Assembly: GCA_947372465.1 (NCBI GenBank)
Contig: CANBTT010000016.1
Location: 1 to 53,369 of the forward strand
Direction: 5' to 3'
Length of the DNA stretch: 53,369 nt
Source: Burkholderiales bacterium
GTDB lineage: Bacteria; Pseudomonadota; Gammaproteobacteria; Burkholderiales; Burkholderiaceae_C
How positions within the stretch are numbered: the stretch's first letter is position 1; each line of letters begins with the position of its first letter. The notes under the pieces were generated by a model that was not told the origin of the DNA, did not search any database, and saw only the letters and a list, made by a program, of their open reading frames with translations. A program made the translations under genes and the position numbers. Positions 43,294 through 52,460 of this stretch are shown one piece after another.

Positions 43294-43354
43294 CGCACCC
43301 TGTCAAACGGCGGTCTAAGAGCTTAGACCGGGCGGGTGCCTGAAAATATCAGGC
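43294..43354 (-). repeat. Two further hairpins in the rpsT 3' region
   Basis: CGGTCTAAG at 43311-43319 and CTTAGACCG at 43322-43330 form a 9-bp stem with a two-base loop, flanked by the outer pair GCACCC/GGGTGC (43295-43300 and 43334-43339, approximate). A second hairpin, GCCTGA/TCAGGC (43338-43354), includes the rpsT stop codon. No T-run follows either. Together with the terminator they make a folded 3' region of about 110 bases. Confidence 0.6.
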
Positions 43355-43648
43355 GGCGAGTGCCAAAGCTTTGACTTTGGTCGATAAGCGGCTCTTGTCA
43401 CGAGCTGCTTTGTTTTTATGAAAAATGCCTTTGTCAGCAATGGTGTCAACCACTGCTTGCATGGTGGCAAAGAGTTCGCTTGCCTTGGTTTTGTCTCCAG
43501 CTAAAACAGCCTTCTCGACGTTTTTAACTGCAGTGCGGTACTTGGAGCGCAAAGACGTGTTGGCTGCATTGAGCTTGACGTCTTGACGCGCGCGCTTGCG
43601 ACCTGATGCCAGGCGCGGGTTTTTTTTCTTGGGTTTTCCAGAAGCCAT
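43349..43648 (-). CDS. rpsT: 30S ribosomal protein S20
   Basis: A 99-residue basic protein that binds 16S rRNA. It starts [23 protein letters not shown] in two parts and ends [22 protein letters not shown], both typical of S20. A -10 element TACAAT on the minus strand lies at 43702-43697, about 50 bases before the start, and an AAGGA ribosome site lies before the ATG. Downstream is a folded region ending in a strong terminator. It is divergent from murJ. Confidence 0.97.
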   Translation of the reverse strand: MASGKPKKKNPRLASGRKRARQDVKLNAANTSLRSKYRTAVKNVEKAVLAGDKTKASELFATMQAVVDTIADKGIFHKNKAARDKSRLSTKVKALALAA

Positions 43649-43696
43649 TTATAAATATCCTTAAAGTGTCTGTGGATGATGTCAGCAAAGCCCAAC

Positions 43697-43702
43697 ATTG
43701 TA
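43697..43702 (-). promoter_or_regulatory. Candidate -10 element for rpsT
   Basis: TACAAT on the minus strand, about 50 bases ahead of the rpsT start, with TTTCCT 17 bases upstream as a weak -35. It is the only good -10 in the short gap between rpsT and murJ. Confidence 0.45.
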
Positions 43703-43749
43703 ACAAATATCCTCGAGCAAGGAAACCCCTTGAGCGCTACACTTGGGTC

Positions 43750-45327
43750 GTGAGTTTATTCAAATCCGCCTCCATTGTCTCTTTGTTGACACTGCTTTCT
43801 CGCATCACGGGCATGTTGAGAGAGCTTCTCATTGCATCCCTTTTTGGGGCGAGTGCACTGACGGATGCATTTAATGTAGCCTTTCGTATTCCTAATTTGT
43901 TCAGGCGTTTGTTTGCAGAAGGGGCGTTCAGCCAAGCATTCGTCCCCGTTTTGGCCGCCACCTTGACCGAAAAAGGACAAGAGGAGACGGAAAAACTCAT
44001 CTCTGACGTGGCGCTTGTCTTGGTGGCCGTGCTTTTGAGCACCAGTTTTCTTGGTGTTTTGGCTGCGCCCGTCTTGGTCTGGCTCATGGCCAGTGGTTTG
44101 GAGCACAACGAACAAGGCATGCAATTGGCGGTCCAAATGACGCGCTTCATGTTTCCCTACATTGCGTTCATGTCCTTGGTGGCCTTGGCGGCAGGGGTGC
44201 TCAATACATGGAGGAAATTTGCGGTGCCCGCAGCCACCCCGGTGTTGCTGAATGTGTCGATGATTTTCTTTGCCTACTTGGGCACGCCTTGGTTTGTTCG
44301 CCTGGGCTTGCCCAGTATTTATGCCCTGGTGCTTGGGGTCATGGTTGGTGGCGTGCTTCAATTGACGGTGCAACTCTGGGCGCTAAAGAACTTGGGTCTT
44401 TTGCCCCGCTTTTGGGGCTTGCCGGGCGGTTTCTTGCGCGCGCTTGGGCGTGCATGGACCTCGCCAGGGACGAAAAAAATCTTAAGCCTGATGGGCCCCT
44501 CCCTCTTGGGGGTGAGTGTGGCGCAGTTGTCTTTGCTCATCAACACTCAAATTGCATCACACATGGTCACGGGCAGCGTGAGTTGGTTGAGCTATGCAGA
44601 CCGTTTGATGGAATTTCCAACCGCACTCTTGGGCGTGGCGTTGGGCGTTGTGTTGACCCCTCAGCTCTCCCAGGCCAAGGCCAGCCAAGATTTGGCACAG
44701 TACTCTGCCTTGCTCGATTGGGGTTTGAAATGGGTGTTCATTTTGACCTTGCCTTGTGCTTTGGCCTTGCTGCTTATTTCGACGCCCGTGGTGAGTGTGC
44801 TTTATCACTATGGCGCCTTCAAGCCCGAGGACGTTGAGCAAACGCGTTTGGCGTTGATGGGCTACGCCTTTGGCTTGATGGGATTGGTGGCCATCAAGGT
44901 GCTGGCGCCCGGATTTTATGCTTCCCAGGACACCAAAACACCGGTCCGAATAGCCATCGGGGTGCTTGTCTTGACGCAGTTGATGAATTTATGGACGGTG
45001 CCACTGTTTGCGCATGCGGGCTTGGCCTTGTCGGTTGGCATCGGCGCCTTGTTCAACGCTGCGCTCTTGTGGTACTTTTTAAAGCGTTCGGGCCGCTACA
45101 CGCCTCAGCCCGGTTGGGGAAAACTTGTTGTACAAGGCGCAGTGGCTTCTTGCTTGATGGGGGCATTTTTATTTTGGGCCAACGGTCAATGGAACTGGAC
45201 CGAGTTGAGCGCGCACTTGGTGTTGCGTGTCTCTTTGCTGGGTTTGATTTTATTGATCGGTGCAGTCATTTATTTGGGCTCACTGTGGGCCCTTGGACTT
45301 CGACTTCGAGCACTGCTCACGCCTTAA
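43750..45327 (+). CDS. murJ: Lipid II flippase MurJ
   Basis: A 525-residue membrane protein with about 14 segments that moves lipid II across the inner membrane for cell wall synthesis. It starts SLFKSASIVSLLTLLSRITG in two pieces and has GMLRELLIASLFGASALTDAFNVAFRIPN and LFAEGAFSQAFVPVLA, the N-terminal signature of MurJ, with the conserved Arg residues. The start is GTG at 43750; the reading frame is open earlier only because it crosses rpsT. Followed by a SirB1-family gene after 19 bases. Confidence 0.95.
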   Translation: MSLFKSASIVSLLTLLSRITGMLRELLIASLFGASALTDAFNVAFRIPNLFRRLFAEGAFSQAFVPVLAATLTEKGQEETEKLISDVALVLVAVLLSTSFLGVLAAPVLVWLMASGLEHNEQGMQLAVQMTRFMFPYIAFMSLVALAAGVLNTWRKFAVPAATPVLLNVSMIFFAYLGTPWFVRLGLPSIYALVLGVMVGGVLQLTVQLWALKNLGLLPRFWGLPGGFLRALGRAWTSPGTKKILSLMGPSLLGVSVAQLSLLINTQIASHMVTGSVSWLSYADRLMEFPTALLGVALGVVLTPQLSQAKASQDLAQYSALLDWGLKWVFILTLPCALALLLISTPVVSVLYHYGAFKPEDVEQTRLALMGYAFGLMGLVAIKVLAPGFYASQDTKTPVRIAIGVLVLTQLMNLWTVPLFAHAGLALSVGIGALFNAALLWYFLKRSGRYTPQPGWGKLVVQGAVASCLMGAFLFWANGQWNWTELSAHLVLRVSLLGLILLIGAVIYLGSLWALGLRLRALLTP

Positions 45328-45346
45328 CAATTAACACCTTCTGCGA

Positions 45347-46120
45347 ATGAACTTTAAGTTAGAAATCCCTTCACACTTGTCTTATTTCGGGACCTTGGTT
45401 CAAAGCGATGAGCACCTGCCCTTGTTGGAAGCCGCGGTGAGCTTGGCGCAAGATGAGTACCCAGAGTTGGACACGCAGCACACTTTGGGTGAGGTGGACC
45501 ATTTGCTGGCCAGACTCAAAAGACGCATTCCCGCTGATGCGAGCACCCTGCATCGATTGAGGGTGCTCAATCATTTGTTTTTTGATGAGTTGGGTTTTAG
45601 GGGCAATGTCAACAATTACTACGATCCCGACAACAGTTTCATCACCCAGGTGCTCAAGACCCGCCAAGGCATCCCCATCAGTTTGGCAGTTCTTTGGTTG
45701 GAGGTGGCCACAGGGATTGGTTTGAACGCTGCTGGGGTTAATTTCCCAGGCCACTTTTTGATCAAAGTGCAATTGAATTTTCCCAATGAGGGGCAAGTGA
45801 TCATCGACCCCTTCACGGGAAGGTCGTTGTCCAAAGAAGATTTGTTGGAAATGCTAAGTGGCATGCCTGGTTTGCCCAACCATTCAAGCAAGCTGTTTGA
45901 GCGGCAGTCGTCCATCACGGACCTTGCGTCCAGCGACCCAGGTCCCAACTTCAGGCAAAGCGCAGATGCCATTTTGATGCACTATTTAAAAAGTGCCTCT
46001 GAGCGAGAGATCTTGCAGCGGATGCTTTCCAATTTACTGGAAATATATAAAACGCAAAACGATCCAGCAAGGGCGCAACAGGTTCAAAAGCGCATCGATA
46101 TTTTGAGCCTGGCCCAGTGA
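45347..46120 (+). CDS. SirB1 family protein (transglutaminase-like fold and TPR)
   Basis: A 257-residue cytoplasmic protein. The N-terminal and middle part match the SirB1/UPF0162 transglutaminase-like domain, with LNHLFFDELGFRGNVNNYYDPDNSF, RQGIPISLAVLWLEVA and NFPGHFLIKV. In this domain a Cys normally serves as nucleophile, but the bacterial SirB1 group usually lacks it, as here (ISLAVLW). The C-terminal 80 residues look like a helical tetratricopeptide region. Function is unknown. It follows murJ by 19 bases. Confidence 0.85.
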   Translation: MNFKLEIPSHLSYFGTLVQSDEHLPLLEAAVSLAQDEYPELDTQHTLGEVDHLLARLKRRIPADASTLHRLRVLNHLFFDELGFRGNVNNYYDPDNSFITQVLKTRQGIPISLAVLWLEVATGIGLNAAGVNFPGHFLIKVQLNFPNEGQVIIDPFTGRSLSKEDLLEMLSGMPGLPNHSSKLFERQSSITDLASSDPGPNFRQSADAILMHYLKSASEREILQRMLSNLLEIYKTQNDPARAQQVQKRIDILSLAQ

Positions 46121-46186
46121 ACCTTTGAAGCTCAATGCGTGCGCGCTTTGGTGCTTGGAGCCCACGCCATCTCGTCGACCCTTGCC

Positions 46187-47227
46187 TTATTTGAGCAGCA
46201 CGCGTTGATGCCCTTCTTGGTGAGGTGCGATGAGGCCGATGCTGTACACCTCCTCTCCCAAGGCCTCAAGTGTGAGTTTCAGTGCTTGGGCATGGTTGGC
46301 ATCAATCACAAGGGCCATGCCAATGCCATCGTTGAAGGTTCTGTTCATCTCAATGTCATCGATGCCAGCGGTGCTTTGGAGCCACGTAAAGAGCTCTGTT
46401 CTTGGCCAATGGTTGCGAACGAGTTCAGCGCCCAAGTGTTCGGGCAACACCCTGGGCAAATTCTCAATCAAACCACCTCCCGTGATGTGTGCCATCGCTT
46501 TGATCGGGTGTTTCGAGAGCGCTTGGAGCACGGGTTTGACATACAGTCGTGTGGGCTCCATGAACGCCTCTTTGAAAGGTTTTGAGTCCAAAGTCATGGG
46601 GCATGCGCCCTGTGTGTCCAAGGCGTGCTTGATCAGTTTCCTGACCAATGAAAAACCATTTGAATGCACGCCACTGGAGGCCAGTCCCAAGACCACGTCG
46701 CCGCTTTGGATGTTTTGTCCATCCAAAATCTTTGACTTTTCAACCACCCCCACCGCAAACCCTGCCAAGTCATAGTCGCCATCGGGGTACATGTCGGGCA
46801 TCTCTGCCGTCTCTCCGCCAATCAGTGCGCAGCCTGAGAGCTCGCAACCCTTGGCAATGCCTTTGATGACCGTTGCGGCGGTCTCAATGTCCAAGTGTCC
46901 ACAGGCGAAGTAGTCTAAAAAATAAAGGGGTTCTGCGCCTTGAACCAACACATCGTTGACGCTCATGGCCACCAAATCTATGCCCACCGTTTCATGCATG
47001 TTCCATTCGATGGCCAGTCTGAGTTTGGTGCCCACACCATCGGTGCCACTCACCAAAACGGGTTGCTTGTAGCCGCTTGGCACCTCAAACATGGCGCCAA
47101 AGCCACCGATGCCTGCTAGGACGCCCGGACGCATGGTTCTTTTGGCAAAAGGTTTGATGCGTTCAACCAATGCATCGCCTGCTTCAATGTCTACGCCTGC
47201 TGATTTGTATGTAATTGGGGAAGTCAT
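46187..47227 (-). CDS. purM: Phosphoribosylformylglycinamidine cyclo-ligase (AIR synthetase)
   Basis: A 346-residue enzyme of purine synthesis that closes the imidazole ring to aminoimidazole ribotide. It has [71 protein letters not shown] in parts, [17 protein letters not shown] and [18 protein letters not shown]. All are standard for PurM. It is convergent with the SirB1 gene and divergent from perM. Confidence 0.97.
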   Translation of the reverse strand: MTSPITYKSAGVDIEAGDALVERIKPFAKRTMRPGVLAGIGGFGAMFEVPSGYKQPVLVSGTDGVGTKLRLAIEWNMHETVGIDLVAMSVNDVLVQGAEPLYFLDYFACGHLDIETAATVIKGIAKGCELSGCALIGGETAEMPDMYPDGDYDLAGFAVGVVEKSKILDGQNIQSGDVVLGLASSGVHSNGFSLVRKLIKHALDTQGACPMTLDSKPFKEAFMEPTRLYVKPVLQALSKHPIKAMAHITGGGLIENLPRVLPEHLGAELVRNHWPRTELFTWLQSTAGIDDIEMNRTFNDGIGMALVIDANHAQALKLTLEALGEEVYSIGLIAPHQEGHQRVLLK

Positions 47228-47335
47228 GGTTAAATTGATTCTTTTTTAAGGGTGCGGTGGCACTCTGTATGGGATTTGTTGGATGGTGTCGATAGAATCT
47301 GAGTATTCTAGAGCCTCAAAGGGAGACTTTTCGCA

Positions 47336-48418
47336 ATGAATTTGACGCCAACACAGCAGCGCATCACGGCCACGGTGTGTGCCGTGCTCGTTTTCGCCTT
47401 GGTCACTCATTACTTGCAGCCCATTTTGATGCCTTTTGTCATGTCCGTTGGATTGAGTTATTTGTTGAGTCCATGGGTTGGGTGCATAGAGAAATACGCT
47501 GGGCGCAAGGTGCCGCGTGCTTTTGCCGTGATCTTGGTGCAGTTGATCTTCTTGGTTTTGTTTTTTTCTATTTTGTTTTTACTGGCACCTATTTTTCTCA
47601 AAGAGTTGCCCAAATTGCGCGATCAATTGCCTGTGGCCCTCTTGCATTTGCAAGAGCAATTGTTGCCCGTTATGGACTCCTTGGGCATAGACGCTCGGTT
47701 TGACAATCAGTCCATCAAGGAGTTGGTGCTGAAATATTTTGACACTTCTTGGGATGAAGTGCTCAGCAAGGCCATGGCCTCCTTGAAAATTGGAGGCAGC
47801 GTGATTTTGACCTTGGTTGGCAACGCCGTGTTGATTCCATTGCTCACCTTTTACTTCTTGCTCGATCAGCGCTTGATGCTCGAGCGGGTCAAGCAATGGA
47901 TTCCATTGAAACAAGCCAATCAAGTCGAGCTTTTTCTTCAAGAGGTAGATCATCTCTTGGGTCAATACATCAGGGGGCAGTTGAGCGTGATGGTTTGCAT
48001 GGCGATTTTTTATGCCTGCGCCCTGAAGATTGCGGGCTTGAGCTTGGCTTTGCCGATTGGTCTATTCACCGGCTTGGCCATTTTCATTCCGTACATCGGA
48101 ATAGGATTTGGATTGTTGTTGGCGCTGATGTCTTCATTGCTTGAATTTGAGACCAGCCATGCCTTGAGCATTGTGGCACTTGTTTTTGGCATTGGACAAG
48201 TCTTGGAGGGGTTCTTTTTAACACCAAAATTGGTCGGTGAAAGAATTGGTCTGCACCCAGTGGTTGTTATCTTTGCATTGCTCACTGCTGGTCAACTCTT
48301 TGGTTTCGTGGGCGTCATGTTGGCGCTTCCGATGTCGGCCATCCTAAGCGTGGCCTTGGCTTGGTTTAAACGGGCTTACCAAGCCAGCCATTTGTACCAT
48401 GGTGAGTCCAGCTCATGA
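47336..48418 (+). CDS. AI-2E family transporter (PerM-like)
   Basis: A 360-residue protein with about eight membrane segments. It has the family pattern ILMPFVMSVGLSYLLSPWV near the start, LPIGLFTGLAIFIPYIGIGFGLLLA in two parts, and LTPKLVGERIGLHPVVVIFALL with GFVGVMLALPMSAILSV. The family is named for autoinducer-2 export but most members have other or unknown roles. A good ribosome site (AAAGGGAG, about 47318-47325) precedes the ATG. It overlaps hda by 4 bases. Confidence 0.92.
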   Translation: MNLTPTQQRITATVCAVLVFALVTHYLQPILMPFVMSVGLSYLLSPWVGCIEKYAGRKVPRAFAVILVQLIFLVLFFSILFLLAPIFLKELPKLRDQLPVALLHLQEQLLPVMDSLGIDARFDNQSIKELVLKYFDTSWDEVLSKAMASLKIGGSVILTLVGNAVLIPLLTFYFLLDQRLMLERVKQWIPLKQANQVELFLQEVDHLLGQYIRGQLSVMVCMAIFYACALKIAGLSLALPIGLFTGLAIFIPYIGIGFGLLLALMSSLLEFETSHALSIVALVFGIGQVLEGFFLTPKLVGERIGLHPVVVIFALLTAGQLFGFVGVMLALPMSAILSVALAWFKRAYQASHLYHGESSS

Positions 48419-49116
48419 AGCAAGGCACCTTGGATTTGGGATGGATGCCTAAGCCCAGTTTGAGTAATTTTTATGCCGGTCCCAATCAAGATGTTGTCAA
48501 GACCTTGAGCGACTGGCTATTGACCATAGCGCCTCATTTGCAACCTTTGCCTTTCTATATGTGGGGTGAAAGGGGGAGCGGTAAAACGCATTTGCTCAAA
48601 GCAGCCTTGAACAGCACCACGCTTTTGGGCAAGCCAGGTGTTTATTTCAATCCTCAGGAGGCCCTTGAGGACGAGGTGCTGGACTTTGATCCCACTTGGC
48701 AGTTGATGGTGGTCGATGATGTGCATTTGCTCAGCAGCCAACAAGAGGGCATGGTCTTCAACTGGTTTGTCAATGCCTTGCTGCCAAGAGATGGTCTGCA
48801 CCGAGCCATTCTCTTGTCGGGAGACAGACCCGCTGCCGATTTGCTGTTGCGAGAGGATCTGAGAACCCGCATTGGTGGGGGCTTGGTGTATGGTTTAAAG
48901 CTCATGAGCGAAGTTGAGCGCCGAGAGGTCTTGACGCAGCAAGCGAGCTTGAGGGGCTTGGTGCTCAGACCTGAGGTGCTAGACTTCATGCTTGTGCGTT
49001 TTAGTCGCGACCTCTCAAATTTGGTGGGGTGGCTTGAACAGCTTGATCACTATGCCCTTGAAACACAAAGGCCCATCACCATTCCTCTTATCAAGGACAT
49101 GCTCAAAGACACTTGA
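48415..49116 (+). CDS. hda: DnaA regulatory inactivator Hda
   Basis: A 233-residue AAA+ protein related to DnaA. It has WGERGSGKTHLLKAAL as Walker A and LMVVDDVHLLSSQQEG as Walker B. The DnaA-type sensor segments DRPAADLLLREDLRTRIGGGLVYGL and MLVRFSRDLSNLVGWLEQLD are present. There is no DNA-binding domain, as expected. With the sliding clamp it promotes ATP hydrolysis by DnaA. An N-terminal clamp-binding motif (QGTLDLG) is present. The ATG overlaps the perM stop. Confidence 0.94.
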   Translation: MKQGTLDLGWMPKPSLSNFYAGPNQDVVKTLSDWLLTIAPHLQPLPFYMWGERGSGKTHLLKAALNSTTLLGKPGVYFNPQEALEDEVLDFDPTWQLMVVDDVHLLSSQQEGMVFNWFVNALLPRDGLHRAILLSGDRPAADLLLREDLRTRIGGGLVYGLKLMSEVERREVLTQQASLRGLVLRPEVLDFMLVRFSRDLSNLVGWLEQLDHYALETQRPITIPLIKDMLKDT

Positions 49117-49169
49117 CGGCTTTGTGCGCATGTTCACCTTTCTTGACGATTTTTATTTTTAATTTTGCT

Positions 49170-49850
49170 GTGAAATCCAAATCTCTCGCGCTTTTTGACT
49201 TAGACCACACTTTGATCCCGATTGATTCCGATCAATCCTGGGGTCGCTTCACCACAGAGGTGGGTGTCACCGATGCAGATGAGTTTTTAAAAACCAATGA
49301 GGCTTTTTACCAAGACTATTGTCGCGGTGAGTTGGACATTGCCGCTTACGTGCGCTTTACCACTCAAGCGGCGCGCTTGATGGGCCCACAAAAAGCGCAG
49401 GCACTACGACTTCGCTATGTCAAAGAAGTGATCGAGCCCCAGATTCTTCCCCAAGCGCTGGCCTTGGTCAACGCTCACCGAGCGCGGGGAGATCACTTGA
49501 TGATCGTGACGGCCACCAATGAGTGGGTGACCAGGCCCATAGCAGACTGTTTTGGCATTGAGGATTTGATTGCCGTTGAGCTTCAAACCGATGAACAAGG
49601 GTGGATGACTGGTGAAATCAAAGGCATTCCTTCCTTGGGGGCTGGCAAGCTCACACGTGTGGAACAATGGCTTCAAGCCAAAGGACTTCAATTGAGTGCA
49701 CTCGAAACCACCTTTTATTCGGACTCCATCAATGACGTGCCTTTGATGAGTTCGGTCAAGCACCCCGTTGCAACCAATCCAGATGAACGCTTAAAAGCGC
49801 TGGCAATTGAAAAAGCATGGCCTATTTTGGATTTATTTGGACAAGCATGA
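49170..49850 (+). CDS. HAD-superfamily IB hydrolase (SerB-like)
   Basis: A 226-residue phosphatase. The nucleophile motif is ALFDLDHTLIPIDSD (motif I); motif II lies in MIVTATNEWVTRPIA and motif III in TTFYSDSINDVPLM. These HAD-IB proteins resemble phosphoserine phosphatase, but this subgroup is often annotated only as a HAD hydrolase beside hda and pcnB. The start is taken as GTG at 49170 where the family begins; the frame is open from a TTG at 49113 that overlaps hda, and no ribosome site is clear. It overlaps pcnB by 4 bases. Confidence 0.88.
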   Translation: MKSKSLALFDLDHTLIPIDSDQSWGRFTTEVGVTDADEFLKTNEAFYQDYCRGELDIAAYVRFTTQAARLMGPQKAQALRLRYVKEVIEPQILPQALALVNAHRARGDHLMIVTATNEWVTRPIADCFGIEDLIAVELQTDEQGWMTGEIKGIPSLGAGKLTRVEQWLQAKGLQLSALETTFYSDSINDVPLMSSVKHPVATNPDERLKALAIEKAWPILDLFGQA

Positions 49851-51427
49851 TAAAAGACTTTATGAATCGCCTCATGGGCAAGAAAACTTCCAAAGAGGGT
49901 GCGGATTTTGGAAAAGAAAAGCGCATTGCGCCAAGTGTGCATGGCATCAACCCCAAAGAGTTGGATGAGCGCGCTTTGCAAGTGGTCTCAACCCTTCAAG
50001 ACAGAGGGTTCGAGGCTTATGTGGTGGGGGGCGCTGTTCGCGATCTGCTCTTGGGCTTGGCCCCCAAAGACTTTGATGTCGCCACCAATGCGACCCCCGA
50101 GCAAGTCAAGGCTTGCTTTAGGCGAGCCTTCATCATTGGAAAGCGCTTTAGGATTGTGCACGTTGTCTTTGGTCGAGGCAGAGAGCACGATGTGATCGAG
50201 GTGTCGACCTTTCGGGCCCATTTGGAATCTTCTAAAGCCAAACAAGTCTCTGGCAACGAAAAAACGTCCAAGCACGCCCTTGCTCATGTGAGTCACGCCG
50301 TGGACGCCAGTGGTCGAGTGCTTCGTGACAATGTCTGGGGCCCTCAAGAGGAGGATGCTGCAAGGAGAGACTTTACGCTCAACGCCATGTATTACGATCC
50401 AAGCTCGGGTGAGGTTGTGGACTATCACAAAGGACTCCAGGACGCAAAAAAGAAAGTGATTCGCATGATTGGCGACCCTGCTGAGCGCTACAGGGAGGAT
50501 CCCGTTCGGATCATTCGAGCCATTCGCTTTGCGGCCAAGTTGTCTCCTTTGGGCTTTAAGCTTGAAAGCAAAACAGCAGCACCTTTGAAAAAAATGATTG
50601 GCCTCTTGGCCGATGTGCCTCAAAGTCGAATGTTTGATGAAATGCTCAAGTTGCTCCAAACGGGCCATGCTCTGGCGAGCATAGAGCAATTGAAACTGCA
50701 TGGTCTGTCCAAGGGTGTGTATCCGCTCATGGACATGGTGGTGAGCAAATCCAATGAGCCCTTCGTGCGTCAAGCATTGGATGACACGGACCGTCGTGTG
50801 CGGGAACAAAAGAGTGTTGCCCCAAGCTTTCTTTTGGCGAGTGTGTTGTGGTCAGATGTGCGCGAGTCTTGGAACGAGCGCATGCAACAGCGCCAGCCCT
50901 TGTACCCAGCTCTTCAAGACGCCATTGATGAAGTCTTCAACACCAACATTGGAGATGTATCTGGTCGGGGCAAGCTTGGCGCTGACATGAGAGAGATTTG
51001 GTCCTTGCAGCCCCGTTTTGAAAAGCGCCTGGGCTCCTCGCCTTTGACCCTGATTGAGCAGCCCCGCTTCAGAGCCGCTTTTGATTTCATGCGCTTAAGG
51101 GTGCAGTCTGGAGAGCTTGAGGCAGAACTGGGCGACTGGTGGGAGGACTTTAGCCTGTGCCAGCCTGATGAGCGAGTGCGAATGCTTGAGGCGTACAGAC
51201 TTCAACACCAAAAGACACCATCGAGCAGCGCCAAGTCCAAACCCGTGGTCAAGCGTGTGCTCTCGAGCAAGTCCGAAGCACTTGGCGGTGACAAGGAGCA
51301 GGCTGGTGAGCCCTGCCTTGATGAGCCCTCGACCCATGCACCAGCCAAACGCCGTCGCAGAAGAAAGCCCAAGTCTGATAGTGCCCCACCCAGCGCGGGT
51401 CCTGGTGCTGAGCACTCGCCCAAGTGA
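49847..51427 (+). CDS. pcnB: Poly(A) polymerase I
   Basis: A 526-residue RNA polyadenylating enzyme of the class II nucleotidyltransferase family. The catalytic region reads YVVGGAVRDLLLGLAPKDFDVATNATPEQV in pieces, with the DxD pair in KDFDVAT. RFRIVHVVFGRGREHDVIEVSTFRA and the RRDFTLNAMYYDP segment follow. GDPAERYREDPVRIIRAIRFAAKL is the usual RNA-binding start. The C-terminal tail is long and rich in Arg and Lys (PAKRRRRRKPKSD), common in proteobacterial PcnB. ATG at 49847 overlaps the HAD gene stop. Confidence 0.95.
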   Translation: MIKDFMNRLMGKKTSKEGADFGKEKRIAPSVHGINPKELDERALQVVSTLQDRGFEAYVVGGAVRDLLLGLAPKDFDVATNATPEQVKACFRRAFIIGKRFRIVHVVFGRGREHDVIEVSTFRAHLESSKAKQVSGNEKTSKHALAHVSHAVDASGRVLRDNVWGPQEEDAARRDFTLNAMYYDPSSGEVVDYHKGLQDAKKKVIRMIGDPAERYREDPVRIIRAIRFAAKLSPLGFKLESKTAAPLKKMIGLLADVPQSRMFDEMLKLLQTGHALASIEQLKLHGLSKGVYPLMDMVVSKSNEPFVRQALDDTDRRVREQKSVAPSFLLASVLWSDVRESWNERMQQRQPLYPALQDAIDEVFNTNIGDVSGRGKLGADMREIWSLQPRFEKRLGSSPLTLIEQPRFRAAFDFMRLRVQSGELEAELGDWWEDFSLCQPDERVRMLEAYRLQHQKTPSSSAKSKPVVKRVLSSKSEALGGDKEQAGEPCLDEPSTHAPAKRRRRRKPKSDSAPPSAGPGAEHSPK

Positions 51428-51458
51428 ACATTTTTTGGTCTAGGAGATGGTTGCCCGC

Positions 51459-51941
51459 ATGATCAAAACGTATGTTGCACTAGGCGCCAATTTGGGTGAG
51501 CCACTGTTAGCATTTCAATATGCATTAGAGAAAGTGAATGCTCACATACATTGCGCTGTGGAGGCCGTTTCAAACGTTTACCGCTCCAAGGCTTTTGAAG
51601 CCGAGGGGCCCGATTATTTGAATGCTGTGGCCCTGGTGATGACGGACCTCAGTGCGCCCGAACTTTTGGTGCTGTTGCAAGACATTGAGATCCGTGCTGG
51701 GCGAGTCCGGGCCTATCACCATCAACCGAGAACCTTGGATTTGGATTTGTTGTTCTACGGACAAGGCCGCATCGAGAGTGCGAATTTGAAGATCCCACAT
51801 CCTCGTTGGAGAGAGCGAGCCTTTGTGCTGCGTCCTCTTCAAGACATTGCTGAGCATTGGGTGAGCCCAGAAGATTTGCAAGCCGTGAAGGCGCAGCCCA
51901 TCGAAAAGCTTGGGCCACTGCAGTGGCATGCAAGCCCTTGA
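51459..51941 (+). CDS. folK: 2-amino-4-hydroxy-6-hydroxymethyldihydropteridine diphosphokinase
   Basis: A 160-residue folate pathway enzyme that transfers pyrophosphate from ATP to the pterin. It starts IKTYVALGANLGEPLLAFQ and has VSNVYRSKAFEAEGPDYLNAVALV, GRVRAYHHQPRTLDLDLLFYG and the tail IPHPRWRERAFVLRPLQDIAE, all standard HPPK motifs with RTLDLDLL for metal. I chose the ATG at 51459; another at 51447 sits directly after TAGGAG and is too close to it, but remains possible. It is the last gene of the perM-hda-HAD-pcnB-folK run. Confidence 0.94.
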   Translation: MIKTYVALGANLGEPLLAFQYALEKVNAHIHCAVEAVSNVYRSKAFEAEGPDYLNAVALVMTDLSAPELLVLLQDIEIRAGRVRAYHHQPRTLDLDLLFYGQGRIESANLKIPHPRWRERAFVLRPLQDIAEHWVSPEDLQAVKAQPIEKLGPLQWHASP

Positions 51942-52406
51942 TCAGTCGCTGCCAGATATTTTGTGCGCTTCATCGATTTGAACTTCAAAGTAGCGCTGAA
52001 AGCTGTACACGATGCTGGACAAAAGCACGCTTGCACCAATGATCAATGACAACACAATGGCAAAGATGGTCATCCAAGACGTCTCGCCTGTGGATGTGTC
52101 CAGGCTTGCCTCGGGGTTGAAGCGGGCGTTCCAGTCTTCTTTGCTCATGAGGCCATAGACGATGGCATTCAGGCAGCAACTGGCGTAGGTGAAGCCAAAT
52201 ATGGGAAACAACCACCAACTCAAATAGTCCTCGATGCCAAATTCTTGCACACGCTGAAATCCCCAAAAGCCCAAGAGCGTTGGAAGAAGAATCAACCAAG
52301 CCAATGGGTCGTGACGACCAAAAAGGTAAAAACGGTGCATGCCAAGAGGCGCCCCCAAAAATGCAAGCCAAGCGGCCAAAGTTTTATTTTTCATGAAGTG
52401 CATCAT
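51942..52406 (-). CDS. TM2 domain membrane protein
   Basis: A 154-residue protein with the TM2 pattern: KNKTLAAWLAFLGAPLGMHRFYLFG, a first helix with GxHRFY, a turn, then a second helix, and further hydrophobic segments near residues 65-85 and 105-130. The function is unknown. The stop codon follows directly after the folK stop on the other strand. Starts at 52394, 52406 and 52460 are all in frame and none has a good ribosome site; 52406 is a compromise. It lies just after a GNAT gene on the same strand. Confidence 0.75.
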   Translation of the reverse strand: MMHFMKNKTLAAWLAFLGAPLGMHRFYLFGRHDPLAWLILLPTLLGFWGFQRVQEFGIEDYLSWWLFPIFGFTYASCCLNAIVYGLMSKEDWNARFNPEASLDTSTGETSWMTIFAIVLSLIIGASVLLSSIVYSFQRYFEVQIDEAHKISGSD

Positions 52407-52460
52407 AGCGCTGTCTGAGAGCGCGCGGCGCGTTAGGGTTGTAAAAGCCGATGAGCGCAT

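Noticed and set aside
43756-44373. A 205-codon frame antisense to murJ
   Set aside because: It mirrors the strong codon bias of murJ and has no recognisable protein features.
49988-50809. A 273-codon frame antisense to pcnB
   Set aside because: The sense strand carries intact poly(A) polymerase motifs, and the antisense frame has no domain or ribosome site.
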